Of a stretch of DNA of 64,000 bases, positions 1-9,209 are shown in pieces. Made by a program: the position numbers and the translations under genes. The notes under the pieces were generated by a model. The model was not told the DNA's origin. It saw only the letters and a list, made by a program, of their open reading frames with translations, and did not search any database. How positions within the stretch are numbered: position 1 is the first letter of the stretch; every line of letters starts with the position of its first letter. The stretch comes from Cryobacterium inferilacus (GTDB taxonomy: Bacteria; Actinomycetota; Actinomycetes; Actinomycetales; Microbacteriaceae). Where the stretch lies: NCBI RefSeq assembly GCF_019599185.1, contig NZ_JAIEUL010000001.1, positions 124,001-188,000 of the forward strand. Direction: 5' to 3'.

Positions 1-643
1 CGTTCTTGCCGGTTCCCTCGCCGCGCAGGTACTGCATGAAGACCAGGTTCCAGATTTCCACGTACCGGTCGTCGTCGGTGGCAGGTCCCCCGTCGATGCC
101 GTAGGCGGGGCCACGGTCGAAGAAGATCTCGCTGCAGGGACCGGCCGGTCCCGGCTGGCCGGTGGACCAGTAGTTGGTGTCCATGCCGAGACGCTGGATA
201 CGGTGCTCAGGCAGGCCAAGCGCGCGCCAGTAGCCGAAGGCTTCGTCGTCGTTCTCGTACACGGTGACCCAGAGGTCTTTCTCGGCGAAGCCGTAGCCGC
301 CGTCGGCCTCACTGTTGGTGAGCAGCTCCCAGGCGTAACTGATGGCCTGCTCCTTGAAGTAGTCGCCGAAGGAGAAGTTGCCGTTCATCTGGAAGAACGT
401 GCCGTGGCGCGGGGTCTTGCCCACCTCTTCGATGTCGTTGGTGCGAATGCACTTCTGCACGCTCGTGGCGCGAGGGTACGGCGCAGGCACCAGACCGGTG
501 AGGTAGGGCACGAACGGCACCATGCCGGCCACCGTGAAGAGGAGGGAGGGGTCGTCGCTCACGAGCGACGCCGACGGGACAACGGTGTGTCCGCGGTCGG
601 CGAAGAAGTCGAGCCAGCGCCCGCGGATGTCGGCAGTCTGCAT
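1..643 (-). CDS. alaS: alanyl-tRNA synthetase, N-terminal part (runs off the window)
   Basis: Charges tRNA-Ala with alanine in the cytoplasm. Only the first 214 codons are inside the window; the 3' end lies before base 1. The protein starts [10 protein letters not shown] at the ATG complementary to 641-643. It carries the class II synthetase core of Ala[16 protein letters not shown] near residues 37-50, and the motif 2 region [20 protein letters not shown] at 76-95. The closeness of rpsD, a DUF948 gene and a small membrane gene upstream on the same strand matches the usual actinobacterial rpsD-alaS neighbourhood. Identification is firm; the editing and C-Ala domains cannot be judged from this fragment. 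Confidence 0.97.
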   Translation of the reverse strand, partial: MQTADIRGRWLDFFADRGHTVVPSASLVSDDPSLLFTVAGMVPFVPYLTGLVPAPYPRATSVQKCIRTNDIEEVGKTPRHGTFFQMNGNFSFGDYFKEQAISYAWELLTNSEADGGYGFAEKDLWVTVYENDDEAFGYWRALGLPEHRIQRLGMDTNYWSTGQPGPAGPCSEIFFDRGPAYGIDGGPATDDDRYVEIWNLVFMQYLRGEGTGKN

Positions 644-735
644 GGGGTCCGTACTGTGCTGGGTTCGGTGAGACCGAACCGGGGAAATCGGTGGGGGTGA
701 ATCGTGGGAGCGAATCTCAGGGACGCTCCGGGAGA

Positions 736-957
736 TCAGGGCTTGGAGAGCTCTTCGATGGTGTCTTCGGCCTCGCCGAGGGCGGCGTGCAATTCGGCCT
801 CGCGCTTGCGGTAGCCCTCGGAGATGGCCTCACCGAACTCGCGGGTCTTGGCATCCAGGTCGGTGAAGAAACGCTTGCCCTGCTGGGTCTTGTTGACCTC
901 GTGAGCGACGACGAATCCGAGCCCAACGCCGACGACCAACCAGATGAAGTTCTTCAT
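736..957 (-). CDS. small single-span membrane protein of unknown function
   Basis: A 73-residue protein with one hydrophobic segment at residues 3-20 ([20 protein letters not shown]), followed by a charged, probably helical tail rich in Glu, Ala and Lys. A purine-rich GGGAGAG lies about 8 bases before the ATG. It sits between a DUF948 gene (112 bases upstream) and alaS (92 bases downstream), all on the minus strand and probably cotranscribed. Small proteins in this slot are conserved next to alaS in actinobacteria (DUF6167-type in some genera), but I cannot assign it to that family with certainty. No catalytic motif is visible. Confidence 0.75.
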   Translation of the reverse strand: MKNFIWLVVGVGLGFVVAHEVNKTQQGKRFFTDLDAKTREFGEAISEGYRKREAELHAALGEAEDTIEELSKP

Positions 958-1069
958 GGAATGCTCTCCCTGTTGTGTGTGGGTGGTGTGTGGAACGGGT
1001 GACTGTCTGCCGGCGAGCTGCAGTGTGGGCAGCTGACGGGCCGGGCAATCAGGTTTCCAGCGTAGTGGA

Positions 1070-1435
1070 CTACTTCCGGCCGCGCCGGGGGTTGGAGACC
1101 CGGAGCGCGGCGCGCACCGCTGCGGAGAACCCCGCGAGCTTGATCAGCGGCCCGCCGACAGTGGCGGCGAAGAGCGCGATCAGAGCGGAGACGTTCCCGG
1201 TGACCTCGGCCACGTTGGTGGTGATCGTGTCGATGGTGGCCAGCTGGTGGTTCGTCTGGGCCACGGTGCTCGTCGTCTCTTCGAGCAGCGGCGTCACGTT
1301 CTGGCTGAGGTCGCGGATGGCCGACGTGGTTTCGTCGAAAACCCGGCCCAGCTTGATCAGCGGGATGGCGAGGAACGCCACCAGAACCGCGAACACGCCA
1401 GCGGCGATGAGGCCGGCAATATCTCCACCAGTCAT
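1070..1435 (-). CDS. DUF948 domain-containing membrane protein
   Basis: A 121-residue protein with an N-terminal membrane helix (residues 3-25, GGDIAGLIAAGVFAVLVAFL), then an amphipathic stretch with heptad-like spacing (FDETTSAIRDLSQNVTPLLE, TNHQLATIDTITTNVAEVT), a second hydrophobic segment near 85-103 and a basic tail RVSNPRRGRK. This is the pattern of DUF948 proteins, which resemble the membrane-proximal part of chemoreceptor-like coiled coils and have no known activity. It lies between rpsD and the small membrane gene before alaS. The function remains unknown; the family call rests on pattern and context. Confidence 0.8.
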   Translation of the reverse strand: MTGGDIAGLIAAGVFAVLVAFLAIPLIKLGRVFDETTSAIRDLSQNVTPLLEETTSTVAQTNHQLATIDTITTNVAEVTGNVSALIALFAATVGGPLIKLAGFSAAVRAALRVSNPRRGRK

Positions 1436-1486
1436 AGGACACCATCCATTTCAGGTCGACCGAATCTCGACATCGAAAACGCAAAA

Positions 1487-1512
1487 GGGCGGATCACCTA
1501 GGTGATCCGCCC
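1487..1512 (-). terminator. rho-independent terminator of rpsD
   Basis: A perfect 26-base palindrome (13-base arms GGGCGGATCACCT and its complement) lies 45 bases after the rpsD stop. On the minus strand it is followed by CTTTTGCGTTTTC. This is the shape of an intrinsic terminator and would separate rpsD from the DUF948-alaS genes. Confidence 0.75.
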
Positions 1513-1557
1513 TCCAGCGTAGTTCAGTTCCCGTGCGGCTGGCCGCGCAGGAGGTGA

Positions 1558-2187
1558 CTAGCGTGCTGCGTAGTACTCGACGACGAGCTGAACTTCACAG
1601 GTCACGGGGATCTCGATGCGCTTCGGGGCGCGCACGAGGCGGGCCTGCAGCTTGTCGAGCTCAACCTCGAGGTACGGCGGGAGCTTGGGCAGCAGGTCGA
1701 CGTGACCGCCGGCCGCGGCAACCTGGAAGGGCTCGGTGCCCTCGCTCTTGGCCTTGACGTGGATGAGCTGACCCGGCTTCACGCGGAAGGAGGGACGGTC
1801 GACCAGCTGGCCGTCGACGAGGATGTGACGGTGCACAACCATCTGACGGGCCTGGGCGGTGGTGCGGGCGATGGCCGAACGCACCAGAAGGGCGTCGAGG
1901 CGGGTCTCGAGGATCTCAACCAGGTTTTCACCGGTCAGGCCCTGGCGACGGCGCGCTTCTTCGAAGGCGATCTTGAGCTGGGCTTCGCGGATGCCGTACT
2001 GGGCGCGCAAGCGCTGCTTTTCGCGCAGACGAACGGCGTAGTCCGAGTCGGTCTTGCGCTTGGTGCGGCCGTGCTCGCCCGGAGCGTACGGACGCTTCTC
2101 GAGGTACTTGGCGGCCTTCGGGGTGAGGGCGATGCCCAGGGCCCGCGAGAGGCGGGTCTTGCTGCGGGTACGTGACTTGGTAGACAC
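1558..2187 (-). CDS. rpsD: 30S ribosomal protein S4
   Basis: Primary 16S rRNA-binding protein that nucleates assembly of the small ribosomal subunit body. 209 residues, a normal length. The S4 RNA-binding domain is visible at about residues 97-160 (ETRLDALLVRSAIARTTAQA, RQMVVHRHILVDGQLVDRPS). I chose the GTG complementary to 2185-2187 because GGAAGGACACT lies just before it and the protein then begins STKSRTRSKTRLSRALG as in other actinobacteria; the frame stays open further upstream but encodes nothing S4-like. It is monocistronic here, with a strong terminator downstream, not in an rpsM-rpsK-rpoA operon. Confidence 0.97.
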   Translation of the reverse strand: MSTKSRTRSKTRLSRALGIALTPKAAKYLEKRPYAPGEHGRTKRKTDSDYAVRLREKQRLRAQYGIREAQLKIAFEEARRRQGLTGENLVEILETRLDALLVRSAIARTTAQARQMVVHRHILVDGQLVDRPSFRVKPGQLIHVKAKSEGTEPFQVAAAGGHVDLLPKLPPYLEVELDKLQARLVRAPKRIEIPVTCEVQLVVEYYAAR

Positions 2188-2436
2188 AGTGTCCTTCCGG
2201 ATGGATCTGAAAAATGGATACCAGGGCGACGGTGCCGGCAGCGAGAAGCCGCGAGCAACGAGCGTCATGGGAGATCAGAGGGGTGGGTGCCACGGGCCGC
2301 CCGGCTACAGGGCGAATCCACTCCAACACAGGCGATGTACGCAGCCGCATGACATAACCGGTTGTAGGCAGGGTCAAGGTTAGCACACGGGTGCCGTGTG
2401 GGGCCGATTCTCGCGGGCCTGCGTGGCGGGACGGGA

Positions 2437-3774
2437 CTACTGTCCCCGGATGATCTTGCGCAGCTTGGCCAGGCGGGCGGAGACATCCCGTTCGTTGCCG
2501 TGTTCGGTGGGTTGGTAGTACTGCGTGCGGCGCAGTTCGGTGGGCAGATAGTCCTGCTGCAGAACGCCCAGTGCGTCGTCGTGCGGGTACTTGTAGCCCT
2601 TGCCGTGTCCGAGCCGCTTGGCGCCGGGGTAGTGCGCGTCGCGCAGGTGCTTGGGCACCCGACCGGTGTTGCCGTTGCGCACGTCGGCGATGGCCGCGTC
2701 CAGGGCGGTGTATGCCGCGTTCGATTTCGGGGCGCAGGCCAGGTGCACCACGGCCTGGGCCAGGGGGATGCGCCCTTCCGGCATACCGATGTACTGCACG
2801 GCATCCGCCGCCGCGATGGCGATGACCAGGGACTGGGGATCTGCCATGCCGATGTCTTCCGACGCGAGCACGATGATGCGCCGGCAGATGAAGCGGGGGT
2901 CCTCCCCTGCCTCGATCATGCGGGCCAGGTAGTGCAGGGCGGCGTCGACGTCCGAGCCGCGTACGGACTTGATGAACGCGCTGATCACGTCGTAGTGTTC
3001 GTCGCCGTTGCGGTCGTACCGCAGCAGCGCCCTGTCGACGGCGAGGGAGACGATCTCGGTGGTGATGACCGGCTTCTCATCCTCGGCGACGTCGGTGGTC
3101 GCGGCAGAGACCGACGCGGCCTCGAGTGCGGTGAGGGCACGCCGGGCGTCGCCGGAGGCGAGCCGGATGATGGCACCGCGAGCCTCTGGATCGAGCACGA
3201 ACTTGTCAGCCAGGCCACGGGAGTCGGTGACCGCACGGTCCACCACCGTGCCCAGGTCGTCGTCGCTGAGCGTCTCGAGCGTGAGCAGGAGGGACCTGGA
3301 CAGCAACGGGGAGATCACCGAGAACGACGGGTTCTCCGTGGTGGCCGCCACGAGGATGATGATCCCGTTCTCCACCCCTGGCAGCAGGGCGTCCTGTTGG
3401 GCCTTGCTGAACCGGTGGATCTCATCGAGGAAGAGCACGGTCGACAGCCCGTAGAGATCGCGGCTGGTTCTGGCGTCTTCCATCACCTGACGCACGTCCC
3501 TCACCCCGGCGGACACGGCGGACAGTTCGACGAAGCGGCGACCGGAGCTGTGCGCGATCGTCTGGGCCAGGGTGGTCTTGCCTGTGCCTGGCGGGCCCCA
3601 CAGGATCACCGACACCGACCCCTGTTCCCCCGTCTTGTCGTTGGCGAGACTCACCAGGGGCGAGCCGGGTGTCAGCAGGTGGCGCTGGCCGGCCACCTCG
3701 GCGAGGCTCTTGGGGCGCATGCGCACCGCAAGCGGAGTCGCGCCGGTGCGGAGACCTGGCTGGGCAGAAGACAT
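2437..3774 (-). CDS. rarA: replication-associated recombination protein A (RarA/MgsA AAA+ ATPase)
   Basis: AAA+ ATPase of the clamp-loader clade that acts at stalled replication forks together with SSB. 445 residues from the ATG at 3774. Walker [10 protein letters not shown] lies at residues 60-68, Walker [11 protein letters not shown] at 113-122, sensor 1 [11 protein letters not shown] just after, and the C-terminal tetramerisation region contains [15 protein letters not shown] and the typical tail [13 protein letters not shown] 42 bases further upstream is an alternative start, but [20 protein letters not shown] fits the usual beginning better. It stands alone between rpsD and a divergently transcribed cyclophilin gene. 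Confidence 0.93.
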   Translation of the reverse strand: MSSAQPGLRTGATPLAVRMRPKSLAEVAGQRHLLTPGSPLVSLANDKTGEQGSVSVILWGPPGTGKTTLAQTIAHSSGRRFVELSAVSAGVRDVRQVMEDARTSRDLYGLSTVLFLDEIHRFSKAQQDALLPGVENGIIILVAATTENPSFSVISPLLSRSLLLTLETLSDDDLGTVVDRAVTDSRGLADKFVLDPEARGAIIRLASGDARRALTALEAASVSAATTDVAEDEKPVITTEIVSLAVDRALLRYDRNGDEHYDVISAFIKSVRGSDVDAALHYLARMIEAGEDPRFICRRIIVLASEDIGMADPQSLVIAIAAADAVQYIGMPEGRIPLAQAVVHLACAPKSNAAYTALDAAIADVRNGNTGRVPKHLRDAHYPGAKRLGHGKGYKYPHDDALGVLQQDYLPTELRRTQYYQPTEHGNERDVSARLAKLRKIIRGQ

Positions 3775-3862
3775 GGTTCCAGCGTAGTTTGTGCCGCCGA
3801 CACGGTATTCCGCCACGCACCCGGCATTCCGTCACCAGGCGAGAACGACCGGCCCGCGCCGG

Positions 3863-3892
3863 TTTTCGCCGTCGGCCACGGATGCGTAGAGT
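3863..3892 (+). promoter_or_regulatory. candidate promoter of the cyclophilin gene
   Basis: TTTTCG (3863-3868) and TAGAGT (3887-3892) are spaced by 18 bases and lie about 70 bases before the GTG start at 3963. TAGAGT also forms the -10 of the tRNA promoter at 23087. The -35 is a poor match, so this is a tentative call. Confidence 0.3.
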
Positions 3893-3962
3893 TCAGGGTG
3901 TCCGGGAACCGTACTGCCCGGAGGCTGAGACGAGCGCCGTTGGCGGCACCTGGAGGATTCCC

Positions 3963-4760
3963 GTGGCACCGAACACCAAGCAGGAACGTGAGGCCAGAGG
4001 TCGCGTTCGCGCCTACCAGGCCCGCAAGGCCGTGAACGAACACCAGCAGAAACGACGCAGGCGCGACAACATCCTGGCCGGCGGGGTTCTCGTTCTGGTG
4101 CTCGTTGTGCTGGTCGGCGCCCAACTGTTCTACTTCAACGGCGGCCCTGGCACCGCAGAGCCCACCGCGTCCGCCACCCCGTCTGCGACCCCCACCGACG
4201 CCGGTGTGGTTCCCACCCCGGGGGCGAACGCGGGCGAGGTCCCCTCCAGCGACCTGGCCGAGAGCCGCACCTGGACCGGCACACTGACGCTCAACGACAT
4301 CCCGTTGGGAATCGAGCTCGACGGCGCCCTCGCACCGCAGGCCGTGTCGTCCACGATCGCGCTGGCACAGTCCGGTTTCTACGACGACCTCAGCTGTCAT
4401 CGGCTCACCAATGGTGGCTTCTCGGTGCTGCAGTGCGGTGACCCGATCGGCGACGGCACCGGCGGCCCCGACTACTACTACGGCCCGGTCGAGAACGCCC
4501 CGGCCGACGATGTCTACCCGGCCGGCACCCTCGCCATGGCCAGGGCTGCGGATGCATACAGCCAGGGCAGCCAGTTCTTCATCGTGTACGACGACACCAC
4601 CATCCCCGCCAGCGAGGCGGGCGGCTACACCGTGATCGGTCGGGTCACCAGCGGACTGGATCAGCTCATCACCGGTGTCGTGGATGCCGGCATCGAGGAT
4701 GGTTCCACCGACGGCGCTCCGGCGATTCCGACCACCATCACCGGCTTCACCGTGCAGTGA
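3963..4760 (+). CDS. membrane-anchored cyclophilin-type peptidyl-prolyl cis-trans isomerase
   Basis: Predicted to catalyse cis-trans isomerisation of Xaa-Pro bonds in exported proteins. 265 residues from a GTG that has GGAGG (3952-3956) six bases ahead. A basic cytoplasmic N terminus (residues 1-35) is followed by one membrane helix (about 37-58), a Thr/Pro/Ala-rich linker (60-90), and a cyclophilin domain from about 100 to the end, with FYDDLSCHRLTNGGFSVLQC, GTLAMARAADAYSQGSQFFI and YTVIGRVTSGLDQLITGVVD. The arrangement fits an extracytoplasmic foldase anchored by its N terminus. Substrate unknown; the sequence shows the family, not partners. Confidence 0.92.
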   Translation: MAPNTKQEREARGRVRAYQARKAVNEHQQKRRRRDNILAGGVLVLVLVVLVGAQLFYFNGGPGTAEPTASATPSATPTDAGVVPTPGANAGEVPSSDLAESRTWTGTLTLNDIPLGIELDGALAPQAVSSTIALAQSGFYDDLSCHRLTNGGFSVLQCGDPIGDGTGGPDYYYGPVENAPADDVYPAGTLAMARAADAYSQGSQFFIVYDDTTIPASEAGGYTVIGRVTSGLDQLITGVVDAGIEDGSTDGAPAIPTTITGFTVQ

Positions 4761-4959
4761 ATTTCACCGCGCGGCAATACCGGGCGTCCGGCCCTGCTGG
4801 CCCATCGGCGGTAACAGTTCGGTCGTTTCCGCTGACCGGGGCGCACGCTTGCAATAGGCTTGTGCGGGTATTGGCGTGTGTCAGTACTGGCTTGTCCAGG
4901 GATTCACCCGCAGAAGGCTTACTTCGTGGGGAATCAACCAAATCATTAAGGTGAGGCTC

Positions 4960-6192
4960 TTGACTACGACAGATCAGCAACCATGGGGTCGCGTAGACGA
5001 AACCGGCACTGTCTACGTGCGCGAAGCAGACGGGGAACGCGCCGTCGGGCAGTACCCGGATGCGACTCCGGAGGAGGCTCTGGCCTACTTCGAGCGTAAG
5101 TACGTCGAGCTGAACGGGCAGGTCACCCTGCTCGAGCAGCGTGCGAAGGGCGGCGCTCCCGCCGCGGACATCGCCAAGTCGGTCGCGAACCTGTCGAAGT
5201 CGGTCGCGTCCGCGAACGCCGTCGGCAACCTGGCCGCACTGGCCGAGCGCCTCGGTGCGCTCGGCGGAGCCGTCACCGAGCTCACCGAGCAGCAGAGCGT
5301 CGAGGCCAAGGCCGCCGGCGCCGCCGCCGTGGCCGAACGGGCCGCCATCGTCGAGGAGGCGGAACGCCTCGCCGCCGAAGACCCGGCCAAGACGCAGTGG
5401 AAGCAGACCAGCGCCGCTCTGGACGCCCTCTTCGCCAAGTGGCAGGCGCACCAGCACGATGCCCCGCGCATCCCGAAGGGTGAGGCCAACGAGCTCTGGA
5501 AGCGATTCCGGGCCGCCCGCACCACCATCGAGCAGAACCGCAAGGCATTCTTCGCCGAACTGGACAGCGCCCACAAGGACGTTCGCAACCGCAAGCAGCA
5601 GCTCATCGAGAAGGCGGAGGCCCTCGCACCCCAGGGTGCCGACGGCATCCCGGCCTACCGCAACCTGCTCGAGGACTGGAAGGCCGCCGGCCGCTCAGGC
5701 AAGAAGCAGGATGACGCCATGTGGGCCAAGTTCAAGGCCGCAGGCGACGTGCTCTACTCGGTCAAGAGCGAGATCGACGCTGCGGACAACGAGGAGTTCT
5801 CCGCGAACCTCGTGGTCAAGCTCGAGCTCCTCACGGAGGCCGAAGCCCTGCTGACCGAGACCGACCGGGTCAAGGCCCGCGAGGCGCTCAGCTCGATCCA
5901 GCGCCGCTGGGACGAAGCCGGCAAGGTGCCCCGCGACCAGGTCAAGCCCGTCGAAGACCGCATGCGCAAGGTCGAGGCGGCCGTTCGCAAGCTCGACGAC
6001 GACCACTGGAAGCGAAACAACCCCGAGACCAAGGCGCGCGCAGAGGGCCTCGCCGGTCAGCTGCACGATGCGATCGCCAAGCTGGAGGCCGAACTGGCCG
6101 CGGCTGAGGAGACCAAGGACGCCCGCAAGATCAAGGACGCCACCGAGGCCCTGGAAACCCGCAAGGCCTGGTTGAAGGCTATCGGCCAGTAG
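4960..6192 (+). CDS. DUF349 domain-containing protein
   Basis: A 410-residue charged, mostly helical protein with repeated DUF349 units, for example LWKRFRAARTTIEQNRKAFF, MWAKFKAAGDVLYS and IQRRWDEAGKVPRDQVKPVE. The N terminus is a small separate domain (QQPWGRVDETGTVYVREADG). The function of DUF349 proteins in actinobacteria is not established. The start is uncertain: I prefer the TTG at 4960 because AAGGTGAGG stands at the right distance before it; a GTG at 4951 in the same frame is possible but lacks a ribosome site. Location between the cyclophilin and rel genes is typical for Microbacteriaceae. Confidence 0.85.
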   Translation: MTTTDQQPWGRVDETGTVYVREADGERAVGQYPDATPEEALAYFERKYVELNGQVTLLEQRAKGGAPAADIAKSVANLSKSVASANAVGNLAALAERLGALGGAVTELTEQQSVEAKAAGAAAVAERAAIVEEAERLAAEDPAKTQWKQTSAALDALFAKWQAHQHDAPRIPKGEANELWKRFRAARTTIEQNRKAFFAELDSAHKDVRNRKQQLIEKAEALAPQGADGIPAYRNLLEDWKAAGRSGKKQDDAMWAKFKAAGDVLYSVKSEIDAADNEEFSANLVVKLELLTEAEALLTETDRVKAREALSSIQRRWDEAGKVPRDQVKPVEDRMRKVEAAVRKLDDDHWKRNNPETKARAEGLAGQLHDAIAKLEAELAAAEETKDARKIKDATEALETRKAWLKAIGQ

Positions 6193-6307
6193 TCAGTCGC
6201 CGGTTCCTGGGCCGGGAACCCGGCACTCACAGAACGGGATTCGTGAATCTGTCCACAGATTCGCGGGTCCCGTTTGTGCGCGCCCGGGCGGAGGGCACGC
6301 TGGTGCG

Positions 6308-6865
6308 ATGCCTCCTCTCCTCCCCAGCGCTCTGACGGAAACCGACCTGCCACTGGCGGAGCTGAGCTGTGCCCGGTTGGACGGCGAGCTGTTTCCCCTG
6401 GGCGGTTCCTGGTGCCCGGTCGATGCCCTGGCGGGGCCAGAGACCCGGGCCGCCGCCATCCAACCGAGTGCACCCCGCCGGGCCGCGGCGGAACGCCTGA
6501 CCGCCGCCTGGATCTACGGGCTCTGCCCTGAGCCCGCCCAACACCAGTTCTGCGTCGATGTGCGGGCCAGGACGCACAAGGCAGCGGATGACGCCGTGCA
6601 GCTACGAGAGGTGCGTCTCGCCGCCGACGATACCCTGCTCCTCGCTCGCCTGCGGGTCACGACCCCCATGCGCACGGCCGTTGACTTGACCAGGTGGGGT
6701 GTGTCCACCGGGCACAGGGCCGAGACCCCGCTGATCGCCGCGTTACTGGAGCGCGCCGGTGCCGGGCGCCCCGCTCTGCGCGGCATCTCCTTCAGCCGGA
6801 TCGCCCAGGCGCAGCTCAGGGACGCGTTCGATCTCCTCGGTGCCGCGCCGCCCGACGATGGTTAG
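6308..6865 (+). CDS. AbiEi-type antitoxin-like protein, orphan
   Basis: A 185-residue protein I place tentatively with the actinobacterial AbiEi-like (type IV antitoxin-like) proteins. The supporting pattern is AERLTAAWIYGLC near residue 60-75, a beta-rich middle, and the conserved tail LRVTTPMRTAVDLTRW near 115-132, which in this family ends the recognised domain. No AbiEii nucleotidyltransferase toxin gene is next to it, so if it belongs to this family it is an orphan. The stop overlaps the end of the convergent rel gene by 4 bases. It could equally be an uncharacterised protein with a restriction-endonuclease-like fold. Confidence 0.6.
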   Translation: MPPLLPSALTETDLPLAELSCARLDGELFPLGGSWCPVDALAGPETRAAAIQPSAPRRAAAERLTAAWIYGLCPEPAQHQFCVDVRARTHKAADDAVQLREVRLAADDTLLLARLRVTTPMRTAVDLTRWGVSTGHRAETPLIAALLERAGAGRPALRGISFSRIAQAQLRDAFDLLGAAPPDDG

Positions 6866-9114
6866 CCGTCGCTGACCCGGTAGACGTCGTAAACGGCGTC
6901 GATGCGGCGTACGGCGTTGAGCACCCGGTCGAGGTGGGTGGTGTCGCCCATCTCGAAGACGAACCGACTGATCGCCAACCGGTCGCTGGAGGTGTGCACC
7001 GTGGCGGAGAGGATGTTGACGTGGTGTTCGGACAACACCCTCGTCACGTCGGACAGCAGACCAGACCGGTCGAGCGCCTCGATCTGGATCTGCACCAGGA
7101 ACAGGCTCTTGGAGGTGGGCGCCCAATCGACGTCGATCATCCGCTCGGGTTCCTTGAGCAGCTCCTGAACGTTGTGACAATCGGACTGGTGAACGGACAC
7201 ACCGGAGCCGCGAGTGATGAAGCCCACGATCTTGTCGCCGGGAACCGGGGTGCAGCAGCGGGCCAGCTTGACCAGGATGTCAGGCGCTCCGCGCACGAGG
7301 ATGCCGGAGTCGTTGTTCCGCAGCGTCTGGGTGCGCCCATGCGGGGCGAACGGCAGGTCGGTCGCGTCGCTCTCCTCCACGCTCTGCAGCGTGGCGACGA
7401 CCTTCTCCAGCACGGATTGGGTGGAGACATGTCCCTCGCCGACGGCGGCGTAGAGCGCTGAGACGTCTTCGTAGCGCATGACCGCGGCGACCTCGGCGAA
7501 GGAGTCCTGGTTCATGAGCTTCTGCAGCGGCAGGTTCTGCTTGCGCATCGCCCTGGCGATGGCGTCTCGGCCCTGTTCGATGGCCTCGTCGCGGCGTTCC
7601 TTGGTGAACCACTGGCGGATCTTGTTGCGGGCCCTGGGGCTCTTGACGAAGTTCAGCCAATCCTGGCTGGGTCCTGAGTCGGGGTTCTTCGACGTGAAAA
7701 CCTCAACGACGTCACCTGTGGTCAGCGAACTCTCCAGCGGCACCAGTCGTCCGTTGACCTTCGCACCCATGGTGCGGTGGCCAACTTCGGTGTGCACAGC
7801 GTAGGCGAAGTCCACAGGGGTGGCGTCCGCCGGCAGGCCGATCACCCGCCCCTTGGGGGTGAAGACGTACACCTCCTTAGCGCCGATCTCGTAGCGCAGC
7901 GAGTCGAGGAACTCGTTCGGGTCGGCCGTTTCGGCCTGCCAGTCGGAGATATGCGCGAGCCACGCCATGTCGGTGTCGCTCTGCGGGCCGGGGCCTGAGC
8001 TCTTGCCGTTGACCTGTTCCTTGTACTTCCAGTGCGAGGCGACACCGAACTCGGCGCGCTCGTGCATCTCCTGGGTACGGATCTGAATCTCCACCGGGCG
8101 GCCGCTCGGGCCGAGAACGGTGGTGTGCAGGGACTGGTACAGGTTGAACTTGGGGGTGGCGATGTAGTCCTTGAACCGGCCGGGCAGAGGCGTCCACCGC
8201 GCGTGGATGGCGCCAAGCACCGCGTAGCAGTCCCGAACCGAGTTCACCAGAACGCGGATGCCGACGAGGTCGTAGATCTCGTCGAACTCCCGGCCGCGCA
8301 CCACCATCTTCTGGTAGATGGAGTAGTACTGCTTGGGCCGGCCGGCCACCTTTCCGCGAATGCGGGCGGCCTTGAGGTCGTCGTTGATCGCGTCGATCAC
8401 GTACTGCACGAACTCTTCACGCTGCGGGGTGCGCTGCTTGACCAGGCTCTCGATCTCGGCGTACAGCTTGGGGTACAGCACGCCGAAGGACAGGTCTTCC
8501 AGCTCCCACTTGATGGTCTGGATGCCGAGCCGGTGCGCCAGCGGCGCGTAGATCTCGAGGGTCTCCGTGGCCTTGCGGGTGGCGGATTCCGCGGGCACGA
8601 ACCCCCAGGTACGGGCGTTGTGCAGCCGGTCGGCGAGCTTGATGATCAGCACCCGGATGTCCTTGGACATCGCGACGATCATCTTGCGCACGGTCTCGGC
8701 CTGGGTCGAGTCGCCGTACTTGACCTTGTCCAGCTTGGTGACGCCGTCGACCAGCATGGTGATCTCGTCGCCGAAGTCGGCACGCAACTGGTCGAGGGTG
8801 TAGTCGGTGTCCTCGACGGTATCGTGCAGCAGCGCGGCGGCGACGGTCTTGGGTCCGATGCCGAGGTCGGCCAGGATCTGCGCGACGGCGACGGGATGCG
8901 TGATGTACGGCTCGCCGCTCCGACGCTTCTGGCCCTCGTGCGCACGCTCCGCCGCCGTGTAGGCCCGTTCGATGATCGAGAGGTCCACCTTGGGGTGGTG
9001 GGTGCGCACGGTCTTGAGCAGCGTGTCGACCGCTCCGACGGGCTGCGCCCGCGAAAAGATCCGCGGCACCAGGCGACGCAGAGACGCTGTGGATGTCGTG
9101 GTGGTCTCAGTCAT
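6862..9114 (-). CDS. rel: bifunctional (p)ppGpp synthetase/hydrolase (RelA/SpoT family)
   Basis: Makes and degrades the alarmone (p)ppGpp in the stringent response. 750 residues in the long RSH order: HD hydrolase domain with the HD pair at residues 97-98 (VAAALLHDTVEDTDY); synthetase domain with FNLYQSLHTTVLGPSGRPVE and IQIRTQEMHERAEFGVASHW; TGS domain VYVFTPKGRVIGLPADATPV; and a C-terminal ACT domain at about 674-750 (ALDRSGLLSDVTRVLSEHHV). Both catalytic halves look intact, so I expect a bifunctional enzyme. It follows secF on the minus strand with a 95-base gap, the usual secD-secF-rel order in actinobacteria. Confidence 0.95.
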   Translation of the reverse strand: MTETTTTSTASLRRLVPRIFSRAQPVGAVDTLLKTVRTHHPKVDLSIIERAYTAAERAHEGQKRRSGEPYITHPVAVAQILADLGIGPKTVAAALLHDTVEDTDYTLDQLRADFGDEITMLVDGVTKLDKVKYGDSTQAETVRKMIVAMSKDIRVLIIKLADRLHNARTWGFVPAESATRKATETLEIYAPLAHRLGIQTIKWELEDLSFGVLYPKLYAEIESLVKQRTPQREEFVQYVIDAINDDLKAARIRGKVAGRPKQYYSIYQKMVVRGREFDEIYDLVGIRVLVNSVRDCYAVLGAIHARWTPLPGRFKDYIATPKFNLYQSLHTTVLGPSGRPVEIQIRTQEMHERAEFGVASHWKYKEQVNGKSSGPGPQSDTDMAWLAHISDWQAETADPNEFLDSLRYEIGAKEVYVFTPKGRVIGLPADATPVDFAYAVHTEVGHRTMGAKVNGRLVPLESSLTTGDVVEVFTSKNPDSGPSQDWLNFVKSPRARNKIRQWFTKERRDEAIEQGRDAIARAMRKQNLPLQKLMNQDSFAEVAAVMRYEDVSALYAAVGEGHVSTQSVLEKVVATLQSVEESDATDLPFAPHGRTQTLRNNDSGILVRGAPDILVKLARCCTPVPGDKIVGFITRGSGVSVHQSDCHNVQELLKEPERMIDVDWAPTSKSLFLVQIQIEALDRSGLLSDVTRVLSEHHVNILSATVHTSSDRLAISRFVFEMGDTTHLDRVLNAVRRIDAVYDVYRVSDG

Positions 9115-9180
9115 CTCGGTACCTCATTCCCTGGCGCAATTATCCCTGTACTAGCGGATAAACGTGAAACCGGCGACCCG

Positions 9181-9199
9181 GGCCGGGTATTCCCCGGCC
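9181..9199 (-). terminator. weak candidate terminator after secF
   Basis: GGCCGGG (9181-9187) and CCCGGCC (9193-9199) form a 7-bp GC stem 10 bases after the secF stop. On the minus strand only a short GGTTTCACG follows about 20 bases later, so termination may be partial. Confidence 0.3.
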
Positions 9200-9209
9200 G
9201 TGACTCGGC

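Noticed and set aside
2398..4035. A long plus-strand open frame opposite rarA
   Set aside because: Covers rarA antisense; the translation is Gly/Arg/His-rich with no motif, while rarA has all AAA+ motifs.
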